Source of the DNA: Lineus longissimus
Lineage: Eukaryota; Nemertea; Pilidiophora; Heteronemertea; Lineidae
NCBI RefSeq assembly: GCF_910592395.1
Contig: NC_088320.1
Location: 1,860,001-1,924,000, forward strand
Direction: 5' to 3'
Length of the DNA stretch: 64,000 bases
In this document: piece by piece, positions 12,115-23,400 of the stretch
Layout of the letters: each line of letters starts with the position of its first letter
Position numbering within the stretch: the stretch's first letter is position 1
The notes under the pieces: generated by a model
The model's input: only the letters and a program-made list of their open reading frames with translations
Database searches by the model: none
What the model was told of the DNA's origin: nothing
Made by a program: the position numbers and the translations under genes

Positions 12115-14419
12115 TTAATTATCAGCAATGGTTCTCGTCACCCAGTCCATAAAGTAAGACACTCTCGTGAACGCTGCATACTCGGATCCAGGATCCCTGG
12201 GGTTGTTGAAAGATGAGATGCCAACTTGGATGTATTTGCCGTTTTTCTCACATACCAAAGGGCCACCACTATCTCCCTGTAGATGGAGAAGTAGAATTAG
12301 AAGGAGATACCTTGAATAAATCGATCACTACCTTTATGCCCTAAATGAGTCCCTTGCCCACGCTCTCCTGCACAGATGACCGAGTCTTACCGGAGAGGTA
12401 GTAGTCTATGACGAGTAACCTCCTCGGTGATGTTCGTGTAACTTAAGTGACCTCGTGCCATTACCTGACGACTTCCTAAAGTCGAACAACTCACCTGACA
12501 TGTGCTGATACCTCCTCCTAACGAACCTGCACATAACCTCGTCTCTATGTCCACCTTAAACAATCTCGCACATGCCGAGTTACGTGCAATTGGTAGCACG
12601 ACGTCGTGCTGCGCTTTGGTCGGTTGTCCACCTTGGAAACAGAAAGAAGATACAGCCATGTACATATGTGTACATTCAGAGAATGGGCTACAACCTCATC
12701 GAGACGAAGGCTATATAGATGTATACATGTCCCGTAGTTAAATCACCGTATTGTATTGATAAAATGGAGGATCAATCGTCCGACGAGGACGCCTATTTAA
12801 CTTACCCCCCTCGCTGCACCCCCATCCGGCAAATACGCACTCCTGCCTCGCTGCGGGAAAGGATGCGTCACCAGGAATTGGCAGGGTGACATTCTTTAGT
12901 TGGTTGAAGCCCAAACCAATGGGAATCCTGTATTTCATCTTCATCAGGGCTATGTCGTTTTGCCATCGTGCTGTGTAATAAATGTAGAGTCCAAGTCTAA
13001 TTATCATTTATCAGGCGAAAGAATGCAACGCTGAACTTATTCATCACTTTTCTCAAACAACATTGAGAGGTGGTATTTTATAAACAGTCCATTGAATCGT
13101 GATTGGTTGATTTCTTAAGAAGGCAACGGTGAAGCAGGATCGATGGCTTTTGATTGGCCTATTGAGATGGAGCTTTTTTGTTACGCAAGTTAATCGTGAC
13201 AATTCTTGCTTCAGCCAACCTGTCTTGAGTTCGACATGACGTTATCCGATACAATGCTGGACTCATCCTTGGCGATGACTTGAGTTGCTCTGCAAGTGTT
13301 ATTGTATTTCACCCCAATCAATCAGTGAACGCCTGACGTTACGGTACCTTTTACTCCGGGTTGAAAATTCGGGTGTACAATGATCTTCTCAACCTCCCGT
13401 TCAAATAGCATCCATCTTGGGGTAAGGGTGGCCTTTCCTACTAGATCCTTAAACTTATCTAGTGGACTAGACTGTCAAATAGAAACACAGGCACCTTTCA
13501 TATTGACAAGGATCATCAGAAATTGCTTAAAGCCGCCATGAAAGAAATGTTTTCATCTCGAGAGCGGAGGCAGCCATTTCCCTGCCGAAAGTTCGTATTT
13601 TTGAAACTTCTAGCCTTAATTAAAGTGAAGTGTTGATGTCAAACATGATATCTTTTTATCGTTTAGAGGGGAAGATGTCATCATGTCCAATAGGCTTGCA
13701 TGTGAAAAATGTGAAGTCTTGTTTGTTAAACCTCATGAACAAAACGTATACTGGGTATCGCATCATGAACGAAACATAGTGAGATTTTCTATTGCTCAAC
13801 TTCACTCCATTGGAAGACTCTGGAACACTTATCCACAGATGGAAAACAATTGTAAAGAATTTGTCATTGGACAAGACTACAGAATGTCTATTTCGGAGAA
13901 AATAAAGAGAACATTTCTCTAGCTTCTACCTCCATGCTTACCTTAAACTTCAAGGCTGCCATCCTCGCAGTCCAGTATTGTGGTCCGATACGTTCAGGCC
14001 TGCGCAGGAAGAAAGATGCTGACGATGATGATGACCTACTTTTTATGGTAAAACACTCTTTAAGGCGAGCGACTAAAGGTTACTGGTACATTATTTATTC
14101 TAACACTTCGGTTATGCCATGTGCCTCGCTTTGGTGGCAGAAGTTATGGTTGGGGAACTGTGAATGCAAAACCTAGAAGTAGTCAAATTACAGACTTACG
14201 TATGAAAGCAATGCGCGGCACTCATCAGCCATTGGTTGTTGATGATGGAGGCGCCACAGGTCCCATACCGCCATGTTGGTGGGTTGGCTTCCGGGTCCTT
14301 CGGGTATTTCCATAACAACGACACAAGCCACGGCCATTTTCCTTTCTCTGTGACCTCGGTGCCGCCTACCACTCTCCGTTGCCGAGATTGGTTTGCATGA
14401 CGGGCAGATACATGTTGGG
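12115..14419 (-). CDS. Secreted S1 (chymotrypsin-fold) serine protease, 5' exon not found
   Basis: Five exons (14419-14200, 13466-13348, 12970-12806, 12631-12495, 12276-12115) splice in phase into one S1 domain. Exon 1 carries a basic activation site RQRR followed by VVGGTEV and the catalytic His in LMSAAHCF. Exon 2 has EKIIVHPNF. Exon 3 has the catalytic Asp in WQNDIALMK and the GWG motif. The last exon opens with the catalytic Ser in GDSGGPLVC and ends at WVTRTIADN. The residue six before the active Ser (position 189 in chymotrypsin numbering) is Ser, in STCQGDSGG. This predicts chymotrypsin- or elastase-like rather than trypsin-like preference. An upstream signal-peptide exon should exist beyond 14.42 kb but was not identified. 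The domain is intact and the call is firm; the biological role is unknown. Confidence 0.88.
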
Positions 14420-15780
14420 CTGGGCAGGAATAAAATTGTCACAAAATACAAACCAGAGAGAAGTCTTTGGCACCACTTAATCTTTTTGGAACGAACTGAA
14501 AACAGCAACATCCCAACGCCAGTGGTCGAACTACAAGTTCAACAGGCTATCTGAATCAGCGAGTGGGAATTCGTTATACGCAACGCGAGACGCAAATTCT
14601 ATAGATTGCATACTGTTTCGCGCGATGGGAGATGTTAAATTTTGTATTGAGATGGTGTATCGCCGATTGCTTGTCCGCATGGATATGGTTGGAGTGTGGC
14701 CAAGACATGTATTTACTGCACAGCGTGAATGGAATACAAAAATGTTAAGACATGGATTTCAATGTCAATCTCAACTCACCGCTAGCAACAAGACAACCCA
14801 AGAACACGATATAAAGGACCCGTCTCATTGCATTGGCTAGACGAAGATGAAAAACTGTGAGTTCCATGTACATCTGATTAATATCTATATTTATTCAATT
14901 GATTGAAGTCTCGCGAAAGCAACAGCTGTTCATTCATTTTACTCGTTTCGAGACAGTAGACAAATAAATGGCCCCAGGGTAGAGAGGTTAATGAATGTCT
15001 CGAAGTAGGTGAAAATCGGTGAGATTCAGCAAGATATCGCACGTATTTTGTTACTGTATCGATTCGTGCAGGTTAGGTGCTGTACATTTGGGTTGGAGAA
15101 AAAAAAACGTTTTTTATTTTGGCCACCTGCCGGCACAGGTTGAAACCTTGCCTGACAGATGACTGGCTCAGTTCTGATGAATGGCAATGTAGGATTTAGC
15201 CCTTCCTCTTCTTCTTGCGAGTTTGATGTTGCCAAACAAAATTTCAATTTTGTTGCACTCACAGGGCTTGGGCACGCCGGGGGGTCGATATCAGAAACGT
15301 AATTAAAAGTCAATGGATTTTTGACATGACATTTTATTTGCTCCTCTTGTACATGGTACATTACGTGATAGGGCAGGGAGCCTCCTATTCATACGCTCGA
15401 GAAAAGTTGGCGGTGTACAGTAATACCCTGTGGTAATTTAACTCAGGTGATTGGATTTTGATACATCTGTTGCTGTCTTCCTGCGTCTGGACCAACCCAT
15501 ATGCTGCGCAGTTAGTTTAAGGAGGAGTTCATAAGGCCATGTTTGTTTGACTGTTCCGTTCTACCTGCTGGCCAGTGTATACATATAGATATTCCCAGTT
15601 TATCCCCTGCTCTTGCGTCTCGTACATCTCGCCGTGTCGCCAATGTCGCAATATGTTCCCTCAGCGCACTTATAACTTTCGGAGCTACCGGGTTGGAATA
15701 CAGCGTCGCAGTCCTCACCTTCGCCTGAAAAAGGAACAGGGAATCCGCATATTAAGTGGTGAACAATTTACTAAATTGTT
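14420..15780. other. Interval upstream of the serine protease
   Basis: The missing first exon of the protease may lie here or beyond the LINE insertion. A minus-strand frame at about 15110-15300 (with PACPSPVSATKLKFC) is open and followed by a GTGAGT donor. It has no clear acceptor, signal peptide or family resemblance and is not called. Nothing else is supported. Confidence 0.4.
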
Positions 15781-17310
15781 TTGGGTGCGAGGATAAAACT
15801 TGTCCGACCTGTGAACCTACGTGCACCCCATCCTGAGATCAGGCATTTTTTACTGCTTCTTCATATACAAAATATCAACGGACATCAAGGGACATTGTCA
15901 AGGGACATTGTCAATTCTTCGATGAAAAGTGGTGACGTGCCCGAGCAGATGAAAATTGCTCTAGTGTCACCCCTACTAAAAAAGCCGTCACTCGATCCTG
16001 AAATCTTACAAAACTATCGACCAGTTAGCAACTTATCCTTTTTGTCGAAGGTACTTGAACGTGTTATTGCAGCCCGGTTGAATACGTACATGGACACTCA
16101 CAACCTTCACGATGCCTTCCAATCAGCCTACAAGGCTAAGCATAGTACTGAATCGGCATTACTGAGGGTCCAGAACGATATTCGCAACATGGTTGATAAA
16201 CATGGTGCAGCTGTATTAGTGTTACTAGATCTCAGTGCCGCGTTCGACACGGTCGACCACGAAGTTCTCCTCTCGCGTCTACAAAATCTCCTTGGTATCG
16301 ACGGTATCCCGCTAAAGTGGTTTCGTTCATATCTGGCGGGGAGGACGCAACATGTGTGTGTCAGCGGAAAGAGATCAGCGCCTCAAACACTCAATTATGG
16401 CGTACCACAGGGGTCAGTATTAGGCCCCATCCTTTTCCTGGTCTACATCCTGCCACTTGGTCCCCTTATCGATGGTTTTGGCACCCCTAGGCACGGATAC
16501 GCGGATGACAATCAGTTGTATGTAGCACTTCCTGTCACTCAGGCCGCTTCAAGGATCATCGACCTCGAGATCTGTCTCGTTGATATTCATGACTGGCTTA
16601 CTGTTAACAAGCTCAAAGGAAATCCTTCTAAAACAGAGATCGAACTCTTTGGCTCACAGAGAGTAATCGATTCACTGAACGTTAAATCACTTGTAGTCGC
16701 TGGCGTCCAGGTCACTCCGTCCAGTGGCCCTGTGCGGAACCTCGGAGTGTATTTTGATCAAACTCTTTCTATGGCATCACACATAAACTACATCGTCAAA
16801 TCTGCAACTTACCACTTGCGCAATATTGGTCGCGCTCGCAAGCTCCTTACAACTGCAGCAACGAAAGAGCTAGTGCACTCACTGGTGATGTCTCGTTTGG
16901 ACTACGGAAATAGTCTGTTAGCTGGGGTTAATGAGCAACTCCTTCACAAATTACAACTAGTGCAGAGCCGTGCAGCAAGAATAATTACAAGGACTCCACT
17001 ACGTGAGCACATAACACCCGTTTTGAGAACTCTCCACTGGCTTCCGATACCATATCGTATCGATTTCAAGGTTTTACTCATGGTGTTCAAAGCCAAAAAC
17101 AACATGGCTCCATCATATATCTCGGACATCCTGCCATCGTATGTCCCAGGGCGATCCCTGAGATCGGATAACCAAGAGTTGTTGGTGACTCCCAGGTATC
17201 GCCTTGAGACATTTGGTGGCAGAAGCTTTACAGTTTATGCCAGCAAATTATGGAACTCGCTGGACACTAACACCCGCAACAGCTCCACCGTCAGCGAGTT
17301 CAAAAGATGA
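15781..17310 (+). CDS. Reverse transcriptase of a CR1/L2-like (jockey-superfamily) LINE, 5' truncated
   Basis: An open frame of about 500 residues carries the reverse-transcriptase blocks in order: SPLLKKPSLDPE then NYRPVSNLSFLSKVLERVI; QSAYKAKHSTESAL; block A VLLDLSAAFDTVDH; block B YGVPQGSVLGPILF; block C GYADDNQLY. The usual C-terminal region follows, with TLHWLPIPYRI and FGGRSFTVYASKLWN. The catalytic aspartates of blocks A and C are present. The endonuclease and ORF1 are absent, so the copy is 5' truncated and its nominal start is not a true one. The frame stops at FKR-TGA where related elements continue. The next codons still read as family-like sequence, so the stop is probably a premature mutation. 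The copy is likely immobile. Confidence 0.85.
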   Translation: MGARIKLVRPVNLRAPHPEIRHFLLLLHIQNINGHQGTLSRDIVNSSMKSGDVPEQMKIALVSPLLKKPSLDPEILQNYRPVSNLSFLSKVLERVIAARLNTYMDTHNLHDAFQSAYKAKHSTESALLRVQNDIRNMVDKHGAAVLVLLDLSAAFDTVDHEVLLSRLQNLLGIDGIPLKWFRSYLAGRTQHVCVSGKRSAPQTLNYGVPQGSVLGPILFLVYILPLGPLIDGFGTPRHGYADDNQLYVALPVTQAASRIIDLEICLVDIHDWLTVNKLKGNPSKTEIELFGSQRVIDSLNVKSLVVAGVQVTPSSGPVRNLGVYFDQTLSMASHINYIVKSATYHLRNIGRARKLLTTAATKELVHSLVMSRLDYGNSLLAGVNEQLLHKLQLVQSRAARIITRTPLREHITPVLRTLHWLPIPYRIDFKVLLMVFKAKNNMAPSYISDILPSYVPGRSLRSDNQELLVTPRYRLETFGGRSFTVYASKLWNSLDTNTRNSSTVSEFKR

Positions 17311-17415
17311 TTAAAAACCAAACTATTTGAACAGTGTTTTTGTGAAGCGCAGCTGAGCAATTTTTCTAATTGGATTTTGCGCTATATAAATGCTATTTGT
17401 ATGTATGTATGTAAC
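15781..17415 (+). mobile_element. 5'-truncated LINE insertion with GCGCTATATAAA 3' end
   Basis: The element spans the truncated reverse-transcriptase frame and a short 3' UTR with GCGCTATATAAATGC, which is typical of CR1/L2-type tails. It ends in a few TGTA repeats. The left limit is approximate, because recognisable protein similarity starts near 15.83 kb. The tail directly touches the inverted repeat at 17416. Confidence 0.75.
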
Positions 17416-17468
17416 GGTTTTCAATATACTCCGCCCGTTGATTCAACAGGCGGAGTATATTGAAAACC
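17416..17468. repeat. Perfect 20-bp inverted repeat with 13-bp loop (foldback element)
   Basis: Left arm GGTTTTCAATATACTCCGCC (17416-17435) is exactly complementary to the right arm at 17449-17468. The loop CGTTGATTCAACA can itself pair through GTTG and CAAC. Read on the minus strand, the right arm and its flank (17478-17447) match 38496-38526 with few mismatches, so this belongs to a dispersed family. There is no coding content. It could be a small foldback or MITE remnant, or a hairpin RNA if transcribed. Confidence 0.75.
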
Positions 17469-17475
17469 ACTGGTT

Positions 17476-18116
17476 ATGCCAGGATGCGTAAACCATTGCA
17501 TGCATTGTACACACAGTATACACCTTCCAGAAATGGGGCGCTGAGTGTCCGAAATAGTGATGTCATAGGGGAAACTAGCCCTTATGGTGGAGGGACAAAG
17601 GAGATAGTCATGGTTGACCAACGCACTTGAATGCCTTTAATGACGGACAAGGGGGAAAAAGTGTATAAGCTTACCTCTAGTTTCACCGATGAATTCTGTT
17701 TGTTTGATATGTAAAAAATCTAAGATATCATGTACATGGCCGTGATCGATGCCATCCAAAGTGTTCGGTTTATTGGCGACTGCCACTAAGTTCAAATCAG
17801 TCAAATTAGTCTATACGTGATATCAAAACCGCTTGCTCAGTCTGAAATATGTAGTCCAATTTAAAAAACTGTGCTAATTATTGTATACTAGTATTTTGTA
17901 CTTGTGTTGCAGTATATAGTACTACTTATTTCTAATAATGGCGAGCAAATGAGTATTTGCATGTCCAGATTTTGGGTCATCATATTGTATTGAGTAGCTG
18001 CAAATATTTGCATGTCCAGATTTTGGGTCATCATATTGTATTAAGTAGCTGGTTGTCATCAAAGAACTTATGGAACAGTAATTATTACATTATGCACTAC
18101 ATAAATTAACATCACT
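17476..18116. other. Non-coding interval with a short direct repeat
   Basis: No gene seen. It contains the 51-bp-spaced direct repeat annotated separately. Confidence 0.5.
17954..18051 (+). repeat. Two-copy direct repeat, period 51 bp
   Basis: The segment TATTTGCATGTCCAGATTTT, continuing to GTAGCTG (about 47 bp), occurs at 17954-18000 and again at 18005-18051. A single G/A difference lies near the 3' end. The near identity indicates a recent duplication. Each copy carries an ATTTGCAT octamer-like string. Confidence 0.8.
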
Positions 18117-18950
18117 TCACTGTGTTTTGTAATTATCATGAATGTTTATGCTGTTATTTGCTCTTGCGGCGACGATGGGTTGGTAGTTGGGAGAAGAGAT
18201 AGTTTGGGACAATAAAAAACATTTGTCAGTCTGATAGAAATCAGTGGAAAGGCCAGGAAAACATCCATTAATGTAGACTTGACAAAATTTGTTGCCGGAG
18301 TGATCGATCACCCGGTGACCTACACATAAAATGTTTGCTATACCACAAAATCTGCGATATGAATACAAAACAACTGACATCATGAGACTATATGTTCCGA
18401 AACTGTACTGTAGTCGTGGTTTATGAGCTTTTGAATAACATTTTTCGGCTAACAGACATGTGCACCCTTACGCGAGTTTTTAGGGAAATGTAAAAACCGT
18501 TACAGGTGTTGCAAGGGATTTTTCATCTCTCTGAAAATATCTACGGGTGCAGTGATCATTAACTGTTGGCTGAAAAAACTCTAAATGGTTTTTCAAAAGC
18601 TCAAAAACCTTCTATGAGTGAACACACTGGTGTAACGTTACAGCGGTAAGGACCTCACTGGTGCGTCGATCATTGGCGCGCAACTCGGTGCGCAACTTGC
18701 GCGTTCGTTACGCGTCACTGACGCAAAGCAGGACGGATGTCAATTGTGATTTGGATTGTAACTTACTTAAAATATTGATACAGTGAGGACAGCATCCACA
18801 TCTCCCGGACCCGTCTGGCATGTACTCGCCCTTACAGCTGTTCAGTCGCGGACACAAGTATGACTTGCAGAAATCAGGGCCGCATGTCCCTCGGCCCAGG
18901 ACCACGGACACCATGACGACGAGAAGACAAAGGACGAGTAACTTGTACAT
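18117..18950 (-). CDS. Small secreted cysteine-rich protein
   Basis: Exon 1 (18950-18767) starts MYKLLVLCLLVVMVSVVLG, a strong signal peptide. Then come RGTCGPDFCKSYLCPRLNSC and a GSGRCGCCPHC cluster, ending at a GTAAGT donor in phase 1. Exon 2 starts at either 18337 or 18319; both follow AG and both keep frame. It encodes RVIDHSGNKFCQVYINGCFP and further residues, with a stop at 18117. The full product is roughly 120-125 residues with at least 12 Cys in the mature part, consistent with one compact disulfide-rich domain. The CGxC-CxxC spacing resembles short VWC/antistasin-like folds, but I cannot assign a family. It could be an inhibitor, matrix peptide or immune effector; none is supported directly. 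Confidence 0.6.
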
Positions 18951-20427
18951 CACTGTGACTGATAACTGCTTTTGTTGAAGAAAAGCCTTACAAGTCTGCG
19001 AAGTTTTCTGTGTATGTTTCTTCGAGTAAATCTGGAACTGGACTTACGAATTCCCGAAAATCTGCTGTTTTATATAAACTGTGTTTTTTGGCACCTTTTT
19101 CAGAAATTCCTCGATTGTCCTCACGACTCATCCGCTGCCAATATAGGGCAATGAACGCTATCGGGGCATTTATTTATTTGTCTCATTGGTATTTATTTCA
19201 ATTATCTACAATATAATGATTATCTGCCCATTATAGACAATTTCCTATGATTATTTTAGCAGTATATAATCACTAATCATGACTGTGGGTTGACAATTAC
19301 AAAATGTTTTTACAAAATCTGTGTCGACATAAAGATACATAATACAAAATACTAGGTATCCTTGTGGCGCGAGAAAGGTCGTAAGGCGGCGTAAAACATG
19401 AATTAAACTACATTTGTTTTTTAAAATCCTTACAGTATATATATGACAATAAAGTGTAACAATATACAAAAAAATAATAAAAATCTAAGAAATGGACGGT
19501 TGTCTGGTGAACTCCTTAGTCGGTGATACTGCAGGCAAAAAGACCAAAAAATGACTAGGGAAATGTGCATGTGTTTCATAAAATATAATAGACAAACATT
19601 GAGAAAGCATTTGATATATATGCCACGGGAAGGACTCATAAATGTTAAGGTTGGTAATTATAAGGTAAAATCCCATTAGAATACCAATTACTAATAATAT
19701 ACATATGTCCATAATTGTGTAAATATCTGATAAAGGTCACCCAACAGGACATTAAAATCATGTTAATATCCCTATGATATGACGTATCTCGGGTAGTTAG
19801 CAGCTTTATCACCCAAGAGAATCAATTCACCAGCTTGCCGAGAATGGAACGGCCCTTTCAACGTGGCGAGCTAGCCTGCCATGGAAAGTGTAATTTTTCA
19901 ACGATGTTGGAAAAACTGTGTTGTTGGCGTCGTCAACAATATAACGTTGTGTTCATCAGGGAATAAACTTCTTCAAGCATGCTTTGCATTATGCACCGCT
20001 GGTTTGCACTGATTCTTCAGCGTGTTTATTACAAAATCAGAAGTAATCGCATGACGTGTTTTTACCCCTTATACATGTACATTGTACTCCCAGTTGAAAG
20101 ACATCAGGCCTAGCTCAATACACCTTCATATCTATTGTCTTCAAACAAAGCCCGCTTGCACCTAAGGCCTAAAGTCGCATTGTTCCACAGTCTTAACAAA
20201 GGGTTGTCAGGTCTTTATCTTGATAACATCGACTCCACAAAGAGCTTTTATGTGGGTCGATAGGGGCAAATAGATGTCGTAATGCGTTCAAATTGGGTTC
20301 TAATGAACGCTCTCTCAGACATCAAGATTCTTCGTATTCAATGTCAAACCATTGCATATCCCTCAGGCTGTATGTGTGAAGATTAAAACTAATAAAAGCT
20401 GATATACATGTATTACTCTTATGCTGC
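18951..20427. other. Interval between the Cys-rich gene and the DUOX 3' end
   Basis: No coding exon is supported. A minus-strand AATAAA (TTTATT near 20025 on the plus strand) about 400 bases past the DUOX stop could serve as its polyadenylation signal. The region is AT-rich, especially around 19.2-19.7 kb. Confidence 0.45.
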
Positions 20428-23400
20428 CTAAAAGTTCTCGTAGTGATGCTTGAAGATGGCCTTCGAAGTCTTGCTCGCCGTGACACACGCCTTTTCCATC
20501 CCACGGGTTAGACCAGGAGGACCAGCGCTGAACACTCCGACTTTGTACACCTGAATATTGTAAAGAAATTTGATTATGTGATCCTGATGAGACGATATGA
20601 TATGATAGATCGAATTCATCTCGTATTTCTGGCACAATCATTCTTGTTCGAAATCACTGTCTAATCGGGAAAACTGCTAATAGTTACGAACTTCCGCTTT
20701 AATTATTATCATCGAAGTTAATGCCTTGCTGTAGGTGTCTCTGACGACGGCATATGCTAATATGAACAGAAATAAAGAGGAAGAGAAGGGTCTTAGGGCA
20801 AACGAGTCATTCTAGCTCGCTTTGGACACATCTGCAGCCGTCACATATCTTGAGATATCTACATGTAGGCCCTATGTCATATATGGAGCTGATGCACTGT
20901 CTCACCTCTGGATGCATCTGACTGACGGCCGTTAGGAATTTGGCAAACTGTGGACGACCAAAATGAGTGGTCGCTCTCAGACCAGTAAACAGACTCTTGC
21001 CGGAGATCTTCTGGAAGTGTTCGTCACAGATGTACTGAAAGGATGTAACAGATAAGTAGATGATTGGACATTGAGAGCACACTGGCCGTACACCAACCAT
21101 TGATACATCTCCTTCGAAGCAACAGGTACCGTGATTGGTCAGTAAGAGCACTCTGACCACTAACCAGCCAATCATACACTTCCTTACAGTAGAGTTGTAT
21201 TTCCGTTGTGTGGCCTTGTTTTGTGTGCGTCTACATACCAACATTGTCGTCCTTAGATCAAATTTCTCGAAGAACTGGGTAATGAAGATGTGCGTGGTGA
21301 TGATGCCTCTCTTGTCGGCCTCTTCAACGGCGCGAATCATGTCAATAAACCACTCAAATGAATGGTGGGAGCCACTAACCCACAGGAAATACACCTAGAA
21401 AATACAACATCAGGAAAATACATGTACTTGTAGGAAAACACTTTCTCAAGTGTTTCGAAACATATTCCTTATATATATCATTCCTCATTTTTGGAATCAA
21501 TACCAGACCTGATCGTCCCACCTCGGATCTTTCAACCAATGAACGCCATCTTACCTTCTGACACTTTATCTTGTACTTGATTGGGTGATTCTCGGATGAT
21601 ATGAGGCGGACGAAGTCCTTGAGAATGGAGGCATACGGCGTCACCCCGATTCCTCCACCGACCAGTACGGCCACCTCGAACTGGAACCAATCCTGTTGGC
21701 CTGCTCCGTAGGGGCCGTCCATGATCAGCTGAAGGAGAATATGGCAACAGGTATTCTATCCAGCAAGTAAAGATCATACCACTAGAGGAGTAGCTTAACT
21801 TCTTTTGCCAAGCCCTTTGATCCAGATTGGCACCTGAACGTGTCTGTCTGCCACAGATCCATAGTGCGAAACAGGGTTCGCTTGTGATTGAGTTCTTCTG
21901 TTCTCTTCTTTCAAGCCGAAGAAACGATCATCAGGCCCAAACCTTTACTTGTGCCAAACCGGCATGTACATGTAGTGGCGCAGCATGAGGACACCTGGGA
22001 GTGTGATTCGAGAAGTTATCCCCGGCCCCTAATTCACTGCTTAGCCACGCTATAAAATTCTACGAACGTACCCTAGGATACGCCTGTGTCTTCAGCTTCG
22101 CTGGTTTAAACGTCTCCCGAATATTCCACGTCCATGGGCCCACTGCTCTGATATGGACGCCCAGAGTTTCCTCATGGGGTGCTGAAGTCAGAGTGAAGGG
22201 GTGAAACTCTCGTCTCCCCTGACCCACACAGGCGATGCGCACCCACTGCCCGGAGAGATAGGTGAAGTTCCGGGGGCGCTTGAACTCGAGGTAGGTAACA
22301 CCTGTGAAAAGAAGAGGGAAGGGAGTAGCGTTGCCACAAACAAACTTCACGAAGAGTCACATGGATAGCAGCAGTGTATTTCATTTATGGTGTGGCAGTC
22401 TGCTCCTAAAGGGCAGCAACGTACTCCGCCAAGCAAAGAGCACAAATGTACTCACCTGAGGGTAGCAGTGTCGCTTTTATCACTGACAAACTCATGTGTT
22501 TGGTGCTGGTGCTGATCATCTTGTCAAACGCGAACAGGAGGAGTGGTCCAATGAAGTAGAATATGAAGAAGGGATTCTGGATGATCCTGTTGAAACCGTG
22601 GATGAGGGTCAAGATGTACAGCGCGACGTAGAGGACGTGGGTCATCCAGAATGCGTCGAAGATGTATCGCCTGGCCGGCTGGCTGGCGAATACGTACATC
22701 ACTACTATGATGAGGCAGAGGAGGACGCCAGTCAGACCAGACGTGTTCTGGTAGAACCAGAAGTCTAACTTCGGTGGCGAATCTGGTCTGAAAGGTACAA
22801 TTATCGATGATATTACAGAAGAAGGACGAGTGATCGTGACACTGGACTGCCGTTGCTTGAAGCGGGAAGACGATAGAGAGAGGTTCTTGTTGATAGAACG
22901 CAAGGGGCATTACATCAGTTCGGCAATTTTCGGCGTGTTTTCACAAGCTCGGGACTATTGGAGGTACTGTTGTTATCAGTGGCAACGCGGTACTGACTGA
23001 GACGAAGTCGATATATGCAGACAAGGAGCTAGACAGCAATTGCTGTTGGATTGCGACTGGTGATGTGCCTATTGAAACGTAGGAACGGAGGCAGCAGTAT
23101 ATTGGAAGAAAAAATGTAACGTGGTCTCCATGAATAACCGAGTTTCTTTTCTTACCTGAAGTGGAAATACTCCATGACGCACATGGATTCGATTGATAAA
23201 CTTCCAATGTGGTAGAGGTTGAAGGAGTAACCAATAACATGCAAAGCTGAAAGTTTAAACAAAAACAGTCAAAGGAAGGTTCATGGTATTAAGAGTAAAC
23301 CCAATTGGAGAATGAACTGATTGACTGATTTTGAGTATATGTAACTTTTTGTCTTCTAAGATGCAACGCCGGTTTAGAGTGGTGATGCATTCGATTTGAT

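Noticed and set aside
13656-13922. Overlapping short frames on both strands
   Set aside because: They lie in an intron of the S1 protease and lack domain or splice support.
15110-15300. Open minus-strand segment considered as the first exon of the S1 protease
   Set aside because: It has no signal peptide and no acceptor, and no S1-associated domain is recognised.
22496-22768. Plus-strand acidic open frame
   Set aside because: It is the antisense shadow of a DUOX transmembrane exon.
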